DNA from: Janthinobacterium lividum PAMC 25724
GTDB lineage: Bacteria; Pseudomonadota; Gammaproteobacteria; Burkholderiales; Burkholderiaceae_D
Length of the DNA: 64,000 nt
Reading direction: 5' to 3'
Assembly: GCA_000242815.2 (NCBI GenBank)
Contig: AHHB01000042.1
Span: forward strand, 62,001-126,000
Shown: in pieces, positions 28,015 to 37,285 of the stretch
How the letters are laid out: every line of letters starts with the position of its first letter
Position numbering within the stretch: position 1 is the stretch's first letter
The notes under the pieces: model-generated
Databases searched by the model: none
Told to the model about the DNA's origin: nothing
Seen by the model: only the letters and a program-made list of their open reading frames with translations
Position numbers and translations under genes: made by a program

Positions 28015-29396
28015 TCAGAACGGCAAAATAGCGTCAGGCTTGGCGCCCAGGATCACGCTCTTGAACTGTCCCTGGATGCGCGCCAAGGCTTCCGGCGTTT
28101 CCGCTTCGAAGCGCATCACGATCACCGGCGTGGTGTTCGATGAACGGGCCAGGCCAAAGCCGTCCGCATACTCCACGCGCAAGCCGTCGATGGTGATAAT
28201 CTGTTCATTGCCAGGGAAGACTGCGTCGCGGCGCAGCATGTCCATCAGCGCGACGTTCTCGCCTTCCTGCAATTCCAGGTGCAGTTCCGGCGTGCTGTCG
28301 GACTGCGGCAGGGAATTGAGCAGGGCCGAAGGATGCGCTTCGCGCGTGAGAATTTCCAGCAGGCGCGCAGCCGAATACAGGCCGTCGTCGAAACCGTACC
28401 AGCGGTCCTTGAAGAAGATATGGCCGCTCATTTCGCCGCCCAGTGGCGCACCCGTCTCGCGCAGCTTGGCCTTCACCAGCGAATGCCCCGTCTTGTACAT
28501 CAGCGGCACGCCGCCATGCTTGCTGATCCATGGTGCCAGGTGGCGCGTGCATTTGACGTCATACAATATCTGCGCACCCGGATGGCGGGTCAGCACGTCG
28601 GCGGCAAACAGCATCATCTGGCGGTCAGGGTAAATGATCTGGCCATCCTTGGTGACCACGCCCAGGCGATCGCCATCGCCATCGAAGGCGATGCCGATTT
28701 CCGCATCTGTCTCGGCCAGGCAGCGGATCAGGTCTTGCAGATTTTCCGGATGCGCGGGATCCGGATGGTGGTTCGGGAAATTGCCATCGACGTCGCAAAA
28801 CAATTCGATGACCTCGCAGCCCATGCCACGGAACAAGTCGCCCGCAAATGCGCCGGCCACGCCATTGCCGCAATCGACAGCGATCTTGATCGGGCGCGTC
28901 AGCTTGACGTCACCCAGGATGCGCTCGAGGTAGGCGGCGCCGATATCGTGCGTGGCATAGCTGCCCGGCGTCTCACTGGCGCTACCGTCGTGGGCGACAA
29001 TGCTGTGATACAGCGCCTGGATCGCTACACCGTGGATCGCTTCGCCGGCCAGCACCATCTTGAAACCGTTGTAATCGGGTGGATTGTGGCTACCCGTGAC
29101 CATGATGCCGGAGCGCGTGTCGAGCACGTTCGTGCCGAAGTAGACCATCGGCGTGGCGACCACGCCAAGTCGATCACGTCGATGCCCGCAGCCTGCAAAC
29201 CCTGCGCCAGCGCCGCCGTCAGTTCAGGCCCCGACAGGCGACCATCACGACCGATCACGACCCGCTGCTCGCCTTTGGCCAGGGCGGCCTGGCCAAATGC
29301 CTGACCAATCTTGTAGGCCACGCTGGCATCAAGAGTTTTAGCGATGATGCCGCGAATATCGTAGGCCTTGAAGATCGTTTCAGACAATGGAAGCAT
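28015..29396 (-). pseudogene. Phosphomannomutase/phosphoglucomutase, interrupted by a -1 frameshift
   Basis: Would interconvert hexose 6- and 1-phosphates for LPS or exopolysaccharide precursors (ManB/AlgC type). The N-terminal part (LSETIFKAYDIRGIIAKTLD ... GIDVIDL, from ATG 29396) and the main part (VATPMVYFGTN, active-site serine TGSHNPPDYNGFK, metal loop DGDGDR, substrate loop GEMSGHIFF) are in different frames. They join exactly if one G is restored in the run at 29165-29166 (GGG read as GG on the coding strand). Corrected length is about 460 residues, normal for the family. Truncation would remove the active site, so either the gene is dead or the base call is wrong; the latter is favoured. 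Confidence 0.88.
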
Positions 29397-29488
29397 GGTG
29401 TGGACGCTATGAGTAAAGGTATCGATGGGAGGCATGGCAAGGGAAGCGCATCACTAGCAGCTTGCCACTGTGCCAAGAGTATACCGAA

Positions 29489-29797
29489 TTATACGCGCAG
29501 CAGATCGATGGACTTGTCCGATTCCACCCACTTTTTGACCCACCGCGGCTGGCGGCCACGGCCTGTCCATTGTTCAGTCGCATTGTCAGCATTGCGGTAA
29601 CGTACCGCGACTTTGCCCATGCGCGGTTGCAAACCGTCGAGCATCAGCTGTTTCAGCGCAATGCCCGCTTGCTGCGCGATAGCCATAATCTGTACGCGCG
29701 CCTTGTTCAAATCTTCACGCTCGCGGCTGATCAATTCCTGCTTCACATTATCTTCCAGCTTGCGCAATGCCAGCATCGTCATGGTCGACAGATCCAT
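29489..29797 (-). CDS. H-NS family nucleoid-associated protein
   Basis: 102 residues. N-terminal coiled-coil oligomerisation region (to about 55; LEDNVKQELISREREDLNKAR), a linker, and the C-terminal DNA-binding motif TEQWTGRGRQPRWVKKWVES, the form found in betaproteobacterial H-NS proteins (Bv3F/BpH3 type). It would silence AT-rich and horizontally acquired genes. ATG with AAGGA upstream. It has its own 200-bp upstream region shared with apaH in divergent orientation. Confidence 0.9.
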   Translation of the reverse strand: MDLSTMTMLALRKLEDNVKQELISREREDLNKARVQIMAIAQQAGIALKQLMLDGLQPRMGKVAVRYRNADNATEQWTGRGRQPRWVKKWVESDKSIDLLRV

Positions 29798-29960
29798 CGC
29801 GTATATCCTTGACGTTCAGTTCAACAAAAAGCGGTGAAACATTTAGGCTAAAGTAAATACCAATACGAAAAACTCGCACCCGGCCTTTCCCCTGCGACCG
29901 ATCGTTCGCGCAAGCGGGACTCTGCCGGGAATGCATAGCACGCCATAGTGCAAGCATGCT

Positions 29961-29966
29961 TATAAT
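29961..29966 (+). promoter_or_regulatory. Candidate -10 box for apaH
   Basis: A perfect TATAAT 33 nt before the apaH ATG, in the divergent hns-apaH intergenic region. No good -35 box lies 16-18 nt upstream, so this is a partial match. Confidence 0.4.
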
Positions 29967-29998
29967 GCAGGCGCGTCGCTCACTTCAACTCGGCACCT

Positions 29999-30838
29999 AT
30001 GAAAACTTACTTTATCGGCGATCTGCAAGGCTGCCATGCACAAACCGTCGAACTGATCGAACGGATCGAGGCAGCGGCGGATGGTCCATACCGACTCCTG
30101 TTCGCGGGCGACTTGATCAATCGCGGCCCGGACTCGCTGGCTACCTTGCGCCACGTGCACGCACTGGCGCAGCAGGGTCTGGCCGACAGCGTCCTGGGCA
30201 ACCATGACTTGCACTTGCTGGCCGTGGCCAACGGCATCCGGCCCGAGCATGCCTCCGATACGCTATCCGAGATCCTCAACGCGCCCGACCGCGAGCAATT
30301 GCTCGCCTGGCTGCGCCAACGTCCACTCGCCTTGCAGCAGCAGGGCCATGTGCTTGTGCATGCGGGCTTGCTGCCGCAATGGAGCGCGGCCCAAGCCCTG
30401 TGCCTGAGTGAAGAAGTATCGGCCATGCTGCGCAGCGACGACTGGGTGGCCTTCCTGCGCACCATGTACGGCAATGAACCGGCTGCCTGGCGCGACGACC
30501 TGCAGGGCGCTGACCGGCTGCGCTGCATCGTCAACGCCATGACGCGGCTACGCTTTTGCACGCCAGACGGCGTGATGGACTTCAAGATGAAAGAGGGTGG
30601 CAGCGCGCCAGAGGGCTCTGGCCTGCTGCCCTGGTTCGACGTGCCGGGCCGGCAAAGCGCCGGCGACACCGTCGTCTTCGGCCACTGGTCGGCGCTGGGA
30701 CTGCAGTTGCGGGCGCACCTGATCGGCCTCGATAGCGGCTGCGTCTGGGGTGGGAAACTGTCCGCCGTGTGCCTGGAAGACCGCTCGCTGCTGCAAGTCG
30801 ACTGCCCCGCCTTCCGGCAGCACAGTGGCAAGCAGTAA
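29999..30838 (+). CDS. apaH: Symmetrical bis(5'-nucleosyl)-tetraphosphatase
   Basis: Hydrolyses Ap4A to two ADP and can remove Np4 caps from RNA. 279 residues, the usual length. Calcineurin-type metallophosphatase motifs are clear: [51 protein letters not shown] and [10 protein letters not shown], then [14 protein letters not shown]. Usual apaH neighbours (ksgA, apaG) are absent. Secure. Confidence 0.96.
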   Translation: MKTYFIGDLQGCHAQTVELIERIEAAADGPYRLLFAGDLINRGPDSLATLRHVHALAQQGLADSVLGNHDLHLLAVANGIRPEHASDTLSEILNAPDREQLLAWLRQRPLALQQQGHVLVHAGLLPQWSAAQALCLSEEVSAMLRSDDWVAFLRTMYGNEPAAWRDDLQGADRLRCIVNAMTRLRFCTPDGVMDFKMKEGGSAPEGSGLLPWFDVPGRQSAGDTVVFGHWSALGLQLRAHLIGLDSGCVWGGKLSAVCLEDRSLLQVDCPAFRQHSGKQ

Positions 30839-30941
30839 GCTGTATTGCGCGCATATGCTTAATCGGAATCGGTCGTTGGCCTTGTCGCGCGTGGCCCGTA
30901 TGATGCAACTTTTATGATGCAGCTTTTGCCCGTGCCATCCC

Positions 30942-31871
30942 ATGCATCCTGATACCGACAGACTGGCGCGCTGGCTGCTCGGCAGCCTCGATCTCGACAC
31001 CGCCGTGCTGCATGTGGGCCAGTACTGCGGCCGCTGGCGCGCTTCCACGGCGGGCCGGGAACTGGGCAGCTTTCACCTGGTGCTCGATGGCCACTGCTAT
31101 TTGCATCTCGATGGCGCTGCGCCGATTGCGCTCGGCCCTCGTGATGGCGTCTTCCTGCTACGCGACTTGCCGCACTTCCTCAGCCCTCACAGCGATCCGT
31201 TGCAGGCGCTGAACGCGCTGAACGCGCACGCTATGCTGCCGCTGCAGGCCGTCACCGACCAACCGGCGACGGCGCTGGCCTGCGGCTTCTTCCAATTTCG
31301 CGGCGCTCTTTCCGCGCTGATCGTCGACTCCTTTCCACCGTATCTGCTGATACGCGGCGACGCGCCCGCCTTCGCCGCTGCCGCCGCGCTGTTCGACCTG
31401 ATCCTGGCAGAGGCTGGCGGCGACCCGGAACAACCGTCGCCGCTCATCGCACGCCTGGTCGAACTGCTATTTTTTTATCTGATACGCCATGTGGCACAAG
31501 GTGAGCAGATGGCGGCCGGCCTGCTGTCGCTGCTACACCAGCCTGCGTTTTCGCCGCTGCTCGAACGCATGCTCGACGCCCCTGCCGATGACTGGTCGAT
31601 CGAGAACATGGCCAAGGCCGCCTGCATGTCGCGCGCCAGCTTCTGCAAACATTTCGCCAGCGCCAGCGGCCACTCGCCGGCCCAGTTCCTGCTCCTGCTG
31701 CGCATGAAGATCGCCGCGCGGCGCCTGCACGATGGCGTCTCCGTCGAACGCACGGCCGAACTGGTCGGCTATCGCTCGCACGCCGCCTTTACGCGTGCCT
31801 TCAAACGGGTCACGGGCGAACAACCGGGCGCCTATCGCCGCGACCAGCGCCAGCGCCAACTGGCCAGCTGA
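30942..31871 (+). CDS. AraC-family transcriptional regulator
   Basis: 309 residues: an N-terminal cupin-type sensor (AraC_N/cupin_6, with SFHLVLDGHCYLHLDG and GDGVFLLRDLPH-type sequence) and a C-terminal pair of helix-turn-helix motifs (WSIENMAKAACMSRASFCKHF; VERTAELVGYRSHAAFTRAFKRVTGEQPGAYRR). Relatives regulate catabolic or stress genes on binding small molecules. It lies 152 bp upstream of the AhpD-like/flavoprotein/ABC genes on the same strand, so it is a candidate regulator for them; this is inferred from position only. Confidence 0.92.
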   Translation: MHPDTDRLARWLLGSLDLDTAVLHVGQYCGRWRASTAGRELGSFHLVLDGHCYLHLDGAAPIALGPRDGVFLLRDLPHFLSPHSDPLQALNALNAHAMLPLQAVTDQPATALACGFFQFRGALSALIVDSFPPYLLIRGDAPAFAAAAALFDLILAEAGGDPEQPSPLIARLVELLFFYLIRHVAQGEQMAAGLLSLLHQPAFSPLLERMLDAPADDWSIENMAKAACMSRASFCKHFASASGHSPAQFLLLLRMKIAARRLHDGVSVERTAELVGYRSHAAFTRAFKRVTGEQPGAYRRDQRQRQLAS

Positions 31872-31894
31872 GGTTCAGCTAAGGTTCAGCTGAA
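31871..31894. promoter_or_regulatory. Direct repeats with palindrome, candidate regulator site
   Basis: AGGTTCAGCT occurs twice (31871-31880 and 31882-31891), 11 bp apart, so both copies face the same side of the helix; the second runs into the palindrome TTCAGCTGAA. It lies at the end of the AraC-type gene and about 90 bp before the -10 element at 31984. It could be a regulator site or a chance repeat. Confidence 0.35.
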
Positions 31895-31962
31895 ATTCAT
31901 CCTGACATCAACGGTGAGGCAATCAAAGACGAACGAGCACAAAAGGACGACGCTGACGTCTG

Positions 31963-31989
31963 TTGCGTGCACGGCATGGCCGATATAAT
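31963..31989 (+). promoter_or_regulatory. Candidate promoter of the AhpD-like/ABC operon
   Basis: TATAAT at 31984-31989 with a weak TTGCGT at 31963-31968 (15-nt spacer, shorter than optimal). It lies 35 nt before the AhpD-like ATG and is preceded by the direct repeats at 31871. The poor -35 box would fit an activator-dependent promoter. Confidence 0.45.
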
Positions 31990-32023
31990 GGCGAGGTGAA
32001 TTACCAACTTAGCAAGGTCCCCC

Positions 32024-32577
32024 ATGTCCCGTCTGACGCTGCACACTCTCGATACCGCCCCGGCCGATAGCCGCCCCTTCGTGGAGAAGGCCATCGCCAA
32101 CAACGGCTACCTGCCCAACCTGATTGGCGTACTGGCCAATGCGCCAGTGGCATTGGAAACCTATCTGACTGTCGCGGGCATCAATGCGCGCACCAGCCTT
32201 AACCTGATGGAACGCGAAGTGGTGCAAATCACCGCCGCGCGCATCCATGGCTGCGATTTTTGCATCGCCGGCCATAGCGCCATTTCGCTGAAAAAGGCCG
32301 GCCAGACGCCCGACATCGTGCGCGCACTGCAGCATGGCCAGCCGACCGGCGACGCCAAGCTCGACGCCGTTGCCGCCTTCGCCAGCGCCGTCATCGCCAC
32401 GCGCGGCGCCGTCGCCGACAGCGAGTATCAAGCCTTCCTGGCAGACGGCTATAACGAACAGCAGGCGCTGGAAGTCGTGCTGGGATCAGCCTGGCCACGC
32501 TGTGCAATTTTTCCAACAGCCTGGCCGGCACGCCGGTCAATCCGCAATTGACGCCCTACCTGCCTGGCGCCGTCTGA
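32024..32577 (+). pseudogene. AhpD-like/carboxymuconolactone decarboxylase family protein, -1 frameshift near the 3' end
   Basis: About 184 residues after correction. The CMD domain has the AhpD-type thiol pair C77/C80 in HGCDFCIAGH, within the conserved MEREVVQITAARIHGC helix. The frame breaks near 32484: reading one base back gives LGISLATLCNFSNSLAG and a TGA at 32575-32577, 1 nt before the next gene's ATG, which is a normal operon junction. So one base is missing at GGG (32482-32484). As written, the C-terminal helix is scrambled. Relatives act as alkylhydroperoxidase-like or thiol redox proteins; the specific role here is unknown. Confidence 0.85.
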
Positions 32578-32578
32578 C

Positions 32579-33661
32579 ATGGGCAAGCTCACTGAATGGC
32601 TGCACACGCATGCCGACCAGCTTGACCAATCATCGACACTGGCTGAAAACGTCCTGCCGGCGCTGGCCGGCGAGCAGTTACTGGCCATCGGTGTGCCGCA
32701 GGCATACGGTGGCGCGGGCGGCGACGTGCGCGACGCCATCAATGCCATCGCCAGCGTGGCCGCGCAATCGGTAACGGCGGCTTTTGTTTTCTGGGGCCAG
32801 CGCTGCTTCATCGAATTCCTGCTGCAAAGCCAGAACTGCGCGCTGGCCGAGCGGCGCTTGCCCAGCCTGCTGGCGGGCAAGCAGGCTGGTGCCAGCGGCC
32901 TGTCGAACGCCATGAAATTCTTGTCCGGCATCGAGCAGCTGCAAATCACCGGCGTGCGCCACAATGACGGCTTGCTGGTCGACGGCAGCCTGGCCTGGGT
33001 GACGAATTTGCGCAAGGCGGGCTTTGTAGCGGCGGCCGCCGTGGCACCCAACGACGGCGCACCACCGGCCATCGTCGCCTTTGACAGCAGCACGCCAGGC
33101 GTCCAGCGCAGCGACGACCTGGACTTGGTCGCCCTGCGTGGCAGCAATACCGCCTCGGTCAAGCTGACGCAGGTGCACATCCCCGCCGCTGATATCATCA
33201 GCGACAATGCGCCGGCCTGGCTGCCGCAAGTGCGCCCATCGTTCCTCGGCATGCAGTGCGGCCTGTCGATCGGCCTGGCTCGTGCCAGCCTGGCGCAGGC
33301 GGCGCAGATCTCGGCCGGCTCGCGCAACGCGCTCACGCCGCGCATCGAAACGCTGCAAGCGACGCTGGAGGCGACTGTCACTACCCTGCTGGCCGGCGTG
33401 CACGATGGCCGCTTCAAGACGCAGGCGCCAGCCATGTTCCGCCTGCGCATACAGCTCGCTGAATTGCTGCAGCAAGCCTTGATGCTGGAACTGCAGGCGA
33501 TGGGCGGGCGCGCTTACCTGAACGCGCAACAACAGGGCTTTGCGCGCCGCTGGCGCGAGTCGTCATTCATCCCCATCGTCACCCCCAGCCTGACGCAATT
33601 GCAAGCGGCCTTGCAGCAATTCGACAGCCAGCAGGCGGCCAAGGCGGGAGCATCGGCATGA
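32579..33661 (+). CDS. Acyl-CoA dehydrogenase-like flavoprotein
   Basis: 360 residues with the acyl-CoA dehydrogenase fold: an N-terminal helical region with LAIGVPQAYGGAGG, the beta-barrel part (GLSNAMKF, GSLAWVTNLRKAG, VALRGSNTASVKLTQVHIP) and a C-terminal helical bundle. The usual catalytic glutamate segment and CoA contacts are not obvious, and the protein is slightly short, so it may be a flavin monooxygenase-like or non-CoA branch (as in DszC/SfnC relatives). It begins 1 nt after the AhpD-like gene and overlaps the ABC ATPase by ATGA. Substrate unknown. Confidence 0.82.
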   Translation: MGKLTEWLHTHADQLDQSSTLAENVLPALAGEQLLAIGVPQAYGGAGGDVRDAINAIASVAAQSVTAAFVFWGQRCFIEFLLQSQNCALAERRLPSLLAGKQAGASGLSNAMKFLSGIEQLQITGVRHNDGLLVDGSLAWVTNLRKAGFVAAAAVAPNDGAPPAIVAFDSSTPGVQRSDDLDLVALRGSNTASVKLTQVHIPAADIISDNAPAWLPQVRPSFLGMQCGLSIGLARASLAQAAQISAGSRNALTPRIETLQATLEATVTTLLAGVHDGRFKTQAPAMFRLRIQLAELLQQALMLELQAMGGRAYLNAQQQGFARRWRESSFIPIVTPSLTQLQAALQQFDSQQAAKAGASA

Positions 33662-34446
33662 TCGTTGCTGATTGGGCCTTACAGGCGCAGGATCTGAGCT
33701 ACGCCTATCCGGGCACGGCCCCCGTGTTCCAGCATGTCTCGCTGGGCGTGCGCAAGCGTGAAATCGTCTGTCTGCTGGGTGGCAGCGGCTGCGGCAAATC
33801 GAGCCTGCTGCGCGTGCTGGCCGGCTTGCAGCCGCCATCGACGGGCGCCATTCAATTCCTCGACGCACCCATGCACGAACCAGACCCGCGCAGTGCCCTG
33901 GTGTTCCAGCAGGCGAGCCTCTTGCCCTGGCTAAATGTCACGGCTAACGCCGGCTTTGGCCTGGACTTCAAGCACCAGCCGCAACTGACGCGCGCAGCGC
34001 ACCAGGCGCGCGTGGCGCAAGCCATCGAGGCGGTGGGCCTGAAGGGCCGCGAAAAGCTGTATCCGTCCGCGCTCTCGGGCGGCATGGCACAGCGCGTGGC
34101 GCTGGCCCGCGCACTGGCGCGCGAACCGGAACTGCTGTTCGCCGATGAGCCGTTTTCCGCGCTCGACGCCATCACCCGCGCCGAAATGCAGTCGCTGCTG
34201 GTCGACGTGGTGCACCGCTGGCATACGGCCGTGCTGCTGGTCACGCACGATATCGATGAAGCGATCCTGGTGGCCGACCGCATCTTGCTGATGGGCGGCA
34301 AGCCCGGCAACATCGTGCGCGAATGGCCGGTCGCCATCGCCCAGCCGCGCATCGGCCACAGCGCCGAAGTGATCGCCCTGAAAATGGATATCCTCGCCGC
34401 GCTGCAGGCACTGCAACTGCAAGATCAGGCCCACGCTGCCCATTGA
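33658..34446 (+). CDS. ABC transporter ATP-binding protein (nitrate/sulfonate/taurine type)
   Basis: 262-residue ATPase with Walker A GGSGCGKS from residue 41, Q-loop (LVFQQASLLPWLNV), signature LSGGMAQRVALARAL, Walker B LLFADEPFSALD and the H-loop VTHDIDEA. The sequence follows the SsuB/TauB/NrtD branch. It overlaps the flavoprotein gene by ATGA (33658-33661) and precedes the binding protein and permease, giving a complete importer. Confidence 0.93.
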   Translation: MIVADWALQAQDLSYAYPGTAPVFQHVSLGVRKREIVCLLGGSGCGKSSLLRVLAGLQPPSTGAIQFLDAPMHEPDPRSALVFQQASLLPWLNVTANAGFGLDFKHQPQLTRAAHQARVAQAIEAVGLKGREKLYPSALSGGMAQRVALARALAREPELLFADEPFSALDAITRAEMQSLLVDVVHRWHTAVLLVTHDIDEAILVADRILLMGGKPGNIVREWPVAIAQPRIGHSAEVIALKMDILAALQALQLQDQAHAAH

Positions 34447-34491
34447 GGCACCCCGGCCCCTTAGTACCCTAGCACCTTATTGGAACCCATC

Positions 34492-35736
34492 ATGTCCCTC
34501 CCCGACGATAACAAACCACTGCACATCTGCGCTTCCTCCGATTGCGATTGCGGCCTGACGCGGCGCGACTTCCTTCGCATGTCGGCCCTGGCCACGGCCA
34601 GTATCGCTTCGCCCCTGCTGTTCGCCGGCGACGCCATGGCCCAGCAAGGTCCGAAAGGCGACGACCAGCCCGTGAAAATCGGCTACCTGCCGATCACCGA
34701 CGCCACCCCGCTGCTTGTCGCCCACGCCCGAAAAATGTTCGAGGCAGAAGGCTTGCAGGCGGAAACACCGCGCCTGTTCCGCAGCTGGGCGCAAATCATC
34801 GAAGCCTTCGTCGCTGGCCAGGTCAACGTCATCCATTTGCTGTCGCCCGCCACCCTGTGGGTACGCTATGGCGCCAAGTTCCCGGCCAAGGTCGTCGCGT
34901 GGAACCACGTCAACGGCTCCGCGCTGACGGTGGCCAACGAGATCAACCAAGTGTCCGAACTGGGCGGACGCACCGTCGCCATTCCGTTCTGGTACTCGAT
35001 CCACAACATCTTGCTGCAGCAAATCCTGTCCGCGCATGGCCTGACCCCGGTCACGCGCGCGCGCAACGCAGCGATCAAATCGAATGAAGTCAACCTGATC
35101 GTGCTGGCGCCGGCTGAAATGGTCTCCGCCCTGGCCAGCAAGTCCATCGCCGGCTACATCGTGGCCGAGCCATTCAATGCGGCAGCGGAAAACGCCGGCA
35201 TCGGCAAGATCCTGCGCTTTTCGGGCGATGTGTGGAAAAACCATGCGTGCTGCGTCACATTCCTGTCGGAGCGCGACATCAATACGCGTCCCGAATGGGC
35301 GCAGAAGGTAACCAACGCCATCGTCAAGGCGCAGCTGTGGACACGCTCGAACCAGGTCGACACGGCGAAGCTGCTGTCGAACGTGGGCGAACACCGCTAC
35401 ACGCCGCATCCGCTGCAGGTACTGACCAAGGTGCTGGCCACCACCGATTACGCCAGCTACGAAAAACAGGGCCTGATCGTACACAAGAACTGGCAGCAGC
35501 GGCGCATCGACTTCCAGCCGTATCCATTCGCCTCGTACACGGAAGAACTGGTGCGCGCCATCGGCCGCACCAAGGTCGAAGGCGATACGCGCTTCCTGGC
35601 CAACCTCGATCCGAAGTTCGCCGCGCGCGACTTGGTCGATGACCGTTTCGTGCGCAAGGCCATTACCGCCGTGGGCGGCCCGGCTGCCTTCGGCTTGCCG
35701 GCCAACCTGCTGCGCAGCGAAACGGTGGCGGTCTGA
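34492..35736 (+). CDS. ABC transporter substrate-binding protein with Tat signal
   Basis: 414 residues. The start holds a cysteine cluster (C13, C18, C20 in ICASSDCDCG) directly before a twin-arginine motif LTRRDFLRM (R24, R25) and a hydrophobic stretch ending DAMAQ, so it is probably exported folded. The mature part is NMT1/SsuA/NrtA-like (VKIGYLPITDATPLLVAHARKMF ... AFVAGQVNVIHLLSPATLW). Cysteines before a Tat signal are unusual for this family. ATG 34492 was preferred over a TTG 12 nt earlier. The ligand cannot be read; nitrate, sulfonate or bicarbonate-type ligands are typical of the clan. Confidence 0.9.
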   Translation: MSLPDDNKPLHICASSDCDCGLTRRDFLRMSALATASIASPLLFAGDAMAQQGPKGDDQPVKIGYLPITDATPLLVAHARKMFEAEGLQAETPRLFRSWAQIIEAFVAGQVNVIHLLSPATLWVRYGAKFPAKVVAWNHVNGSALTVANEINQVSELGGRTVAIPFWYSIHNILLQQILSAHGLTPVTRARNAAIKSNEVNLIVLAPAEMVSALASKSIAGYIVAEPFNAAAENAGIGKILRFSGDVWKNHACCVTFLSERDINTRPEWAQKVTNAIVKAQLWTRSNQVDTAKLLSNVGEHRYTPHPLQVLTKVLATTDYASYEKQGLIVHKNWQQRRIDFQPYPFASYTEELVRAIGRTKVEGDTRFLANLDPKFAARDLVDDRFVRKAITAVGGPAAFGLPANLLRSETVAV

Positions 35737-35738
35737 CG

Positions 35739-36503
35739 ATGGCAAGCAAGTTGTTCACGAAATTCGGCCTGCCCCTGGTGGGCCTGGCCTGTGCTTTGCT
35801 GTTATGGTCCTGGGGCGTGACGACGCTGGAGAAATCCACGCCGATCGCGACCGCCTTTGCGCCGCTGCCCACGGCGCTGGCGCTGCGGGAAATGCTGGGC
35901 GGCGCAGATATCTGGCTGCACGTGGTACTGAGCCTGCAAAGGGTGGCCGTGGGCCTGGGGCTGGCCATCATCATCGGCGTGCCGCTGGGCGTGCTGGTGG
36001 CCATGTCGAAAAGCTTTTCCGGCGCGGCCATGCCGCTGTTCCAGCTGCTGCGCATGATTTCGCCACTGTCGTGGATGCCGATTGCCGTGATGGTGCTCGG
36101 CGTGGGCGACGCCCCCGTGTACTTCCTGCTGGCGTTTGCCGCCGTCTGGCCGATTCTGCTCAATACGGCGGCCGGCGTGGCGCGCCTCGATCCGAACTGG
36201 CTGCTGCTGGCGCGCAGCCTGTCTGCGACGCGCAGTGAAATCGTCTTCAAGATGATTTTGCCGGGCATCACGGCGGATATTTTGACGGGCGTGCGCCTGG
36301 CCATCGGCATCATCTGGATCGTGCTGGTACCGGCGGAAATGCTGGGCGTGTCTGCCGGTCTCGGCTACTTCATCCTAGATACGCGCGACCGCCTCGCGTA
36401 TTCGGAACTGATGGCCGCCATCGTGCTGATCGGCATACTCGGTTTTATCCTCGACTACCTGGCCCGCGCCGCCCACGCGCGCTGGCTGCATGTGAAGAAC
36501 TAA
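35739..36503 (+). CDS. ABC transporter permease (SsuC/TauC/NrtB type)
   Basis: 254-residue inner-membrane protein with about six membrane segments. The cytoplasmic EAA-type loop is visible as ARLDPNWLLLARSLSATRSEIVFKMILPGITADILTGVRLAIG, here cited by its A-R-S-L..I-L-P-G pattern. It starts 2 nt after the binding protein gene and completes the importer. Its end overlaps the end of the convergent acyltransferase gene by 4 bp. Confidence 0.92.
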   Translation: MASKLFTKFGLPLVGLACALLLWSWGVTTLEKSTPIATAFAPLPTALALREMLGGADIWLHVVLSLQRVAVGLGLAIIIGVPLGVLVAMSKSFSGAAMPLFQLLRMISPLSWMPIAVMVLGVGDAPVYFLLAFAAVWPILLNTAAGVARLDPNWLLLARSLSATRSEIVFKMILPGITADILTGVRLAIGIIWIVLVPAEMLGVSAGLGYFILDTRDRLAYSELMAAIVLIGILGFILDYLARAAHARWLHVKN

Positions 36504-37246
36504 GCGGTTTTGTCCAGCGGCAGCACAGCGGCCACCGCCGCCTGCGTTGCCGCCGCCAGTTCGCGGCGGTGCGCGTCCAGCGTCGCCACTGGCGCCAAAC
36601 AGGTCAGGCGCGCCGTGATGGGCGGACCGCTGAGGATCGCCACCATGCTTTGCGCAAAGCTCATCTCACCAATAAAATCGACGGCGTGATGCAACTGCCC
36701 CTGTGCATCCACATACACCAGCGCGAACGGCTGCACCGGCACTTGCGCATCGATGGCCGCCTCGAACAGGTTGGCGTGAAACGGCAGTATCTGTCCTTGC
36801 GCAGCAGTGGTGCCCTCGGGGAAGAAGGCAATGCGCTCGCCGGCCGTCAATTTATCTACCAGACCCTGAAAGATCAGGCGCAAATCACGCTTGCTGCCGC
36901 GCGAAATGAAGATGGTGCCGGCGCGCCCCGCCAACCAGCCAAGAATCGGCCAGGCACGGATTTCCGCCTTGGCCACGAAACGGCAGGGATGAACGGCATT
37001 GATGACGAAGATGTCGAGCCACGAGACATGGTTCGCCACCACCATCGCATGCGCCAGGGCCGGCACACTGTCGGCCGGCTGCACCACGTGCACGCCGCAA
37101 ATGTCGAGCAGCTGCGTCGACCAGCTGCGGATGCGCCGGTTGCGTCCTTCCAGGTCCAACCAGGGAAAGAGCACGGCACTCTTGGCCATGCCGCAGCTGA
37201 GGTGAATGGCGATGCGCGCGAGGCGATAGGTAAGCAGAAGTTTCAA
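36500..37246 (-). CDS. Lysophospholipid acyltransferase (PlsC/HtrB-like)
   Basis: 248 residues with an N-terminal hydrophobic segment and a PlsC domain: catalytic NHVSWLD (H-x4-D), RFVAKAEIRAWPILGWL, FISRGSKRDL and FFPEGTTAAQG. It probably acylates lysophosphatidate or a similar lysolipid in the inner membrane. The second such gene in the window (23897-24637) differs in its H-x4-E box, so the two may differ in substrate. It follows the pyr genes on the same strand after a strong hairpin at 37286, so probably has its own transcript. Confidence 0.88.
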   Translation of the reverse strand: MKLLLTYRLARIAIHLSCGMAKSAVLFPWLDLEGRNRRIRSWSTQLLDICGVHVVQPADSVPALAHAMVVANHVSWLDIFVINAVHPCRFVAKAEIRAWPILGWLAGRAGTIFISRGSKRDLRLIFQGLVDKLTAGERIAFFPEGTTAAQGQILPFHANLFEAAIDAQVPVQPFALVYVDAQGQLHHAVDFIGEMSFAQSMVAILSGPPITARLTCLAPVATLDAHRRELAAATQAAVAAVLPLDKTA

Positions 37247-37285
37247 ATCACACCAAGGTTGGAAGCAGCCCCAACAACAAAAACC

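Noticed and set aside
32024-32551. Intact 175-residue AhpD-like protein as written
   Set aside because: Its last ~22 residues are not family-like, while the neighbouring frame gives the conserved end and a stop 1 nt before the next ATG.
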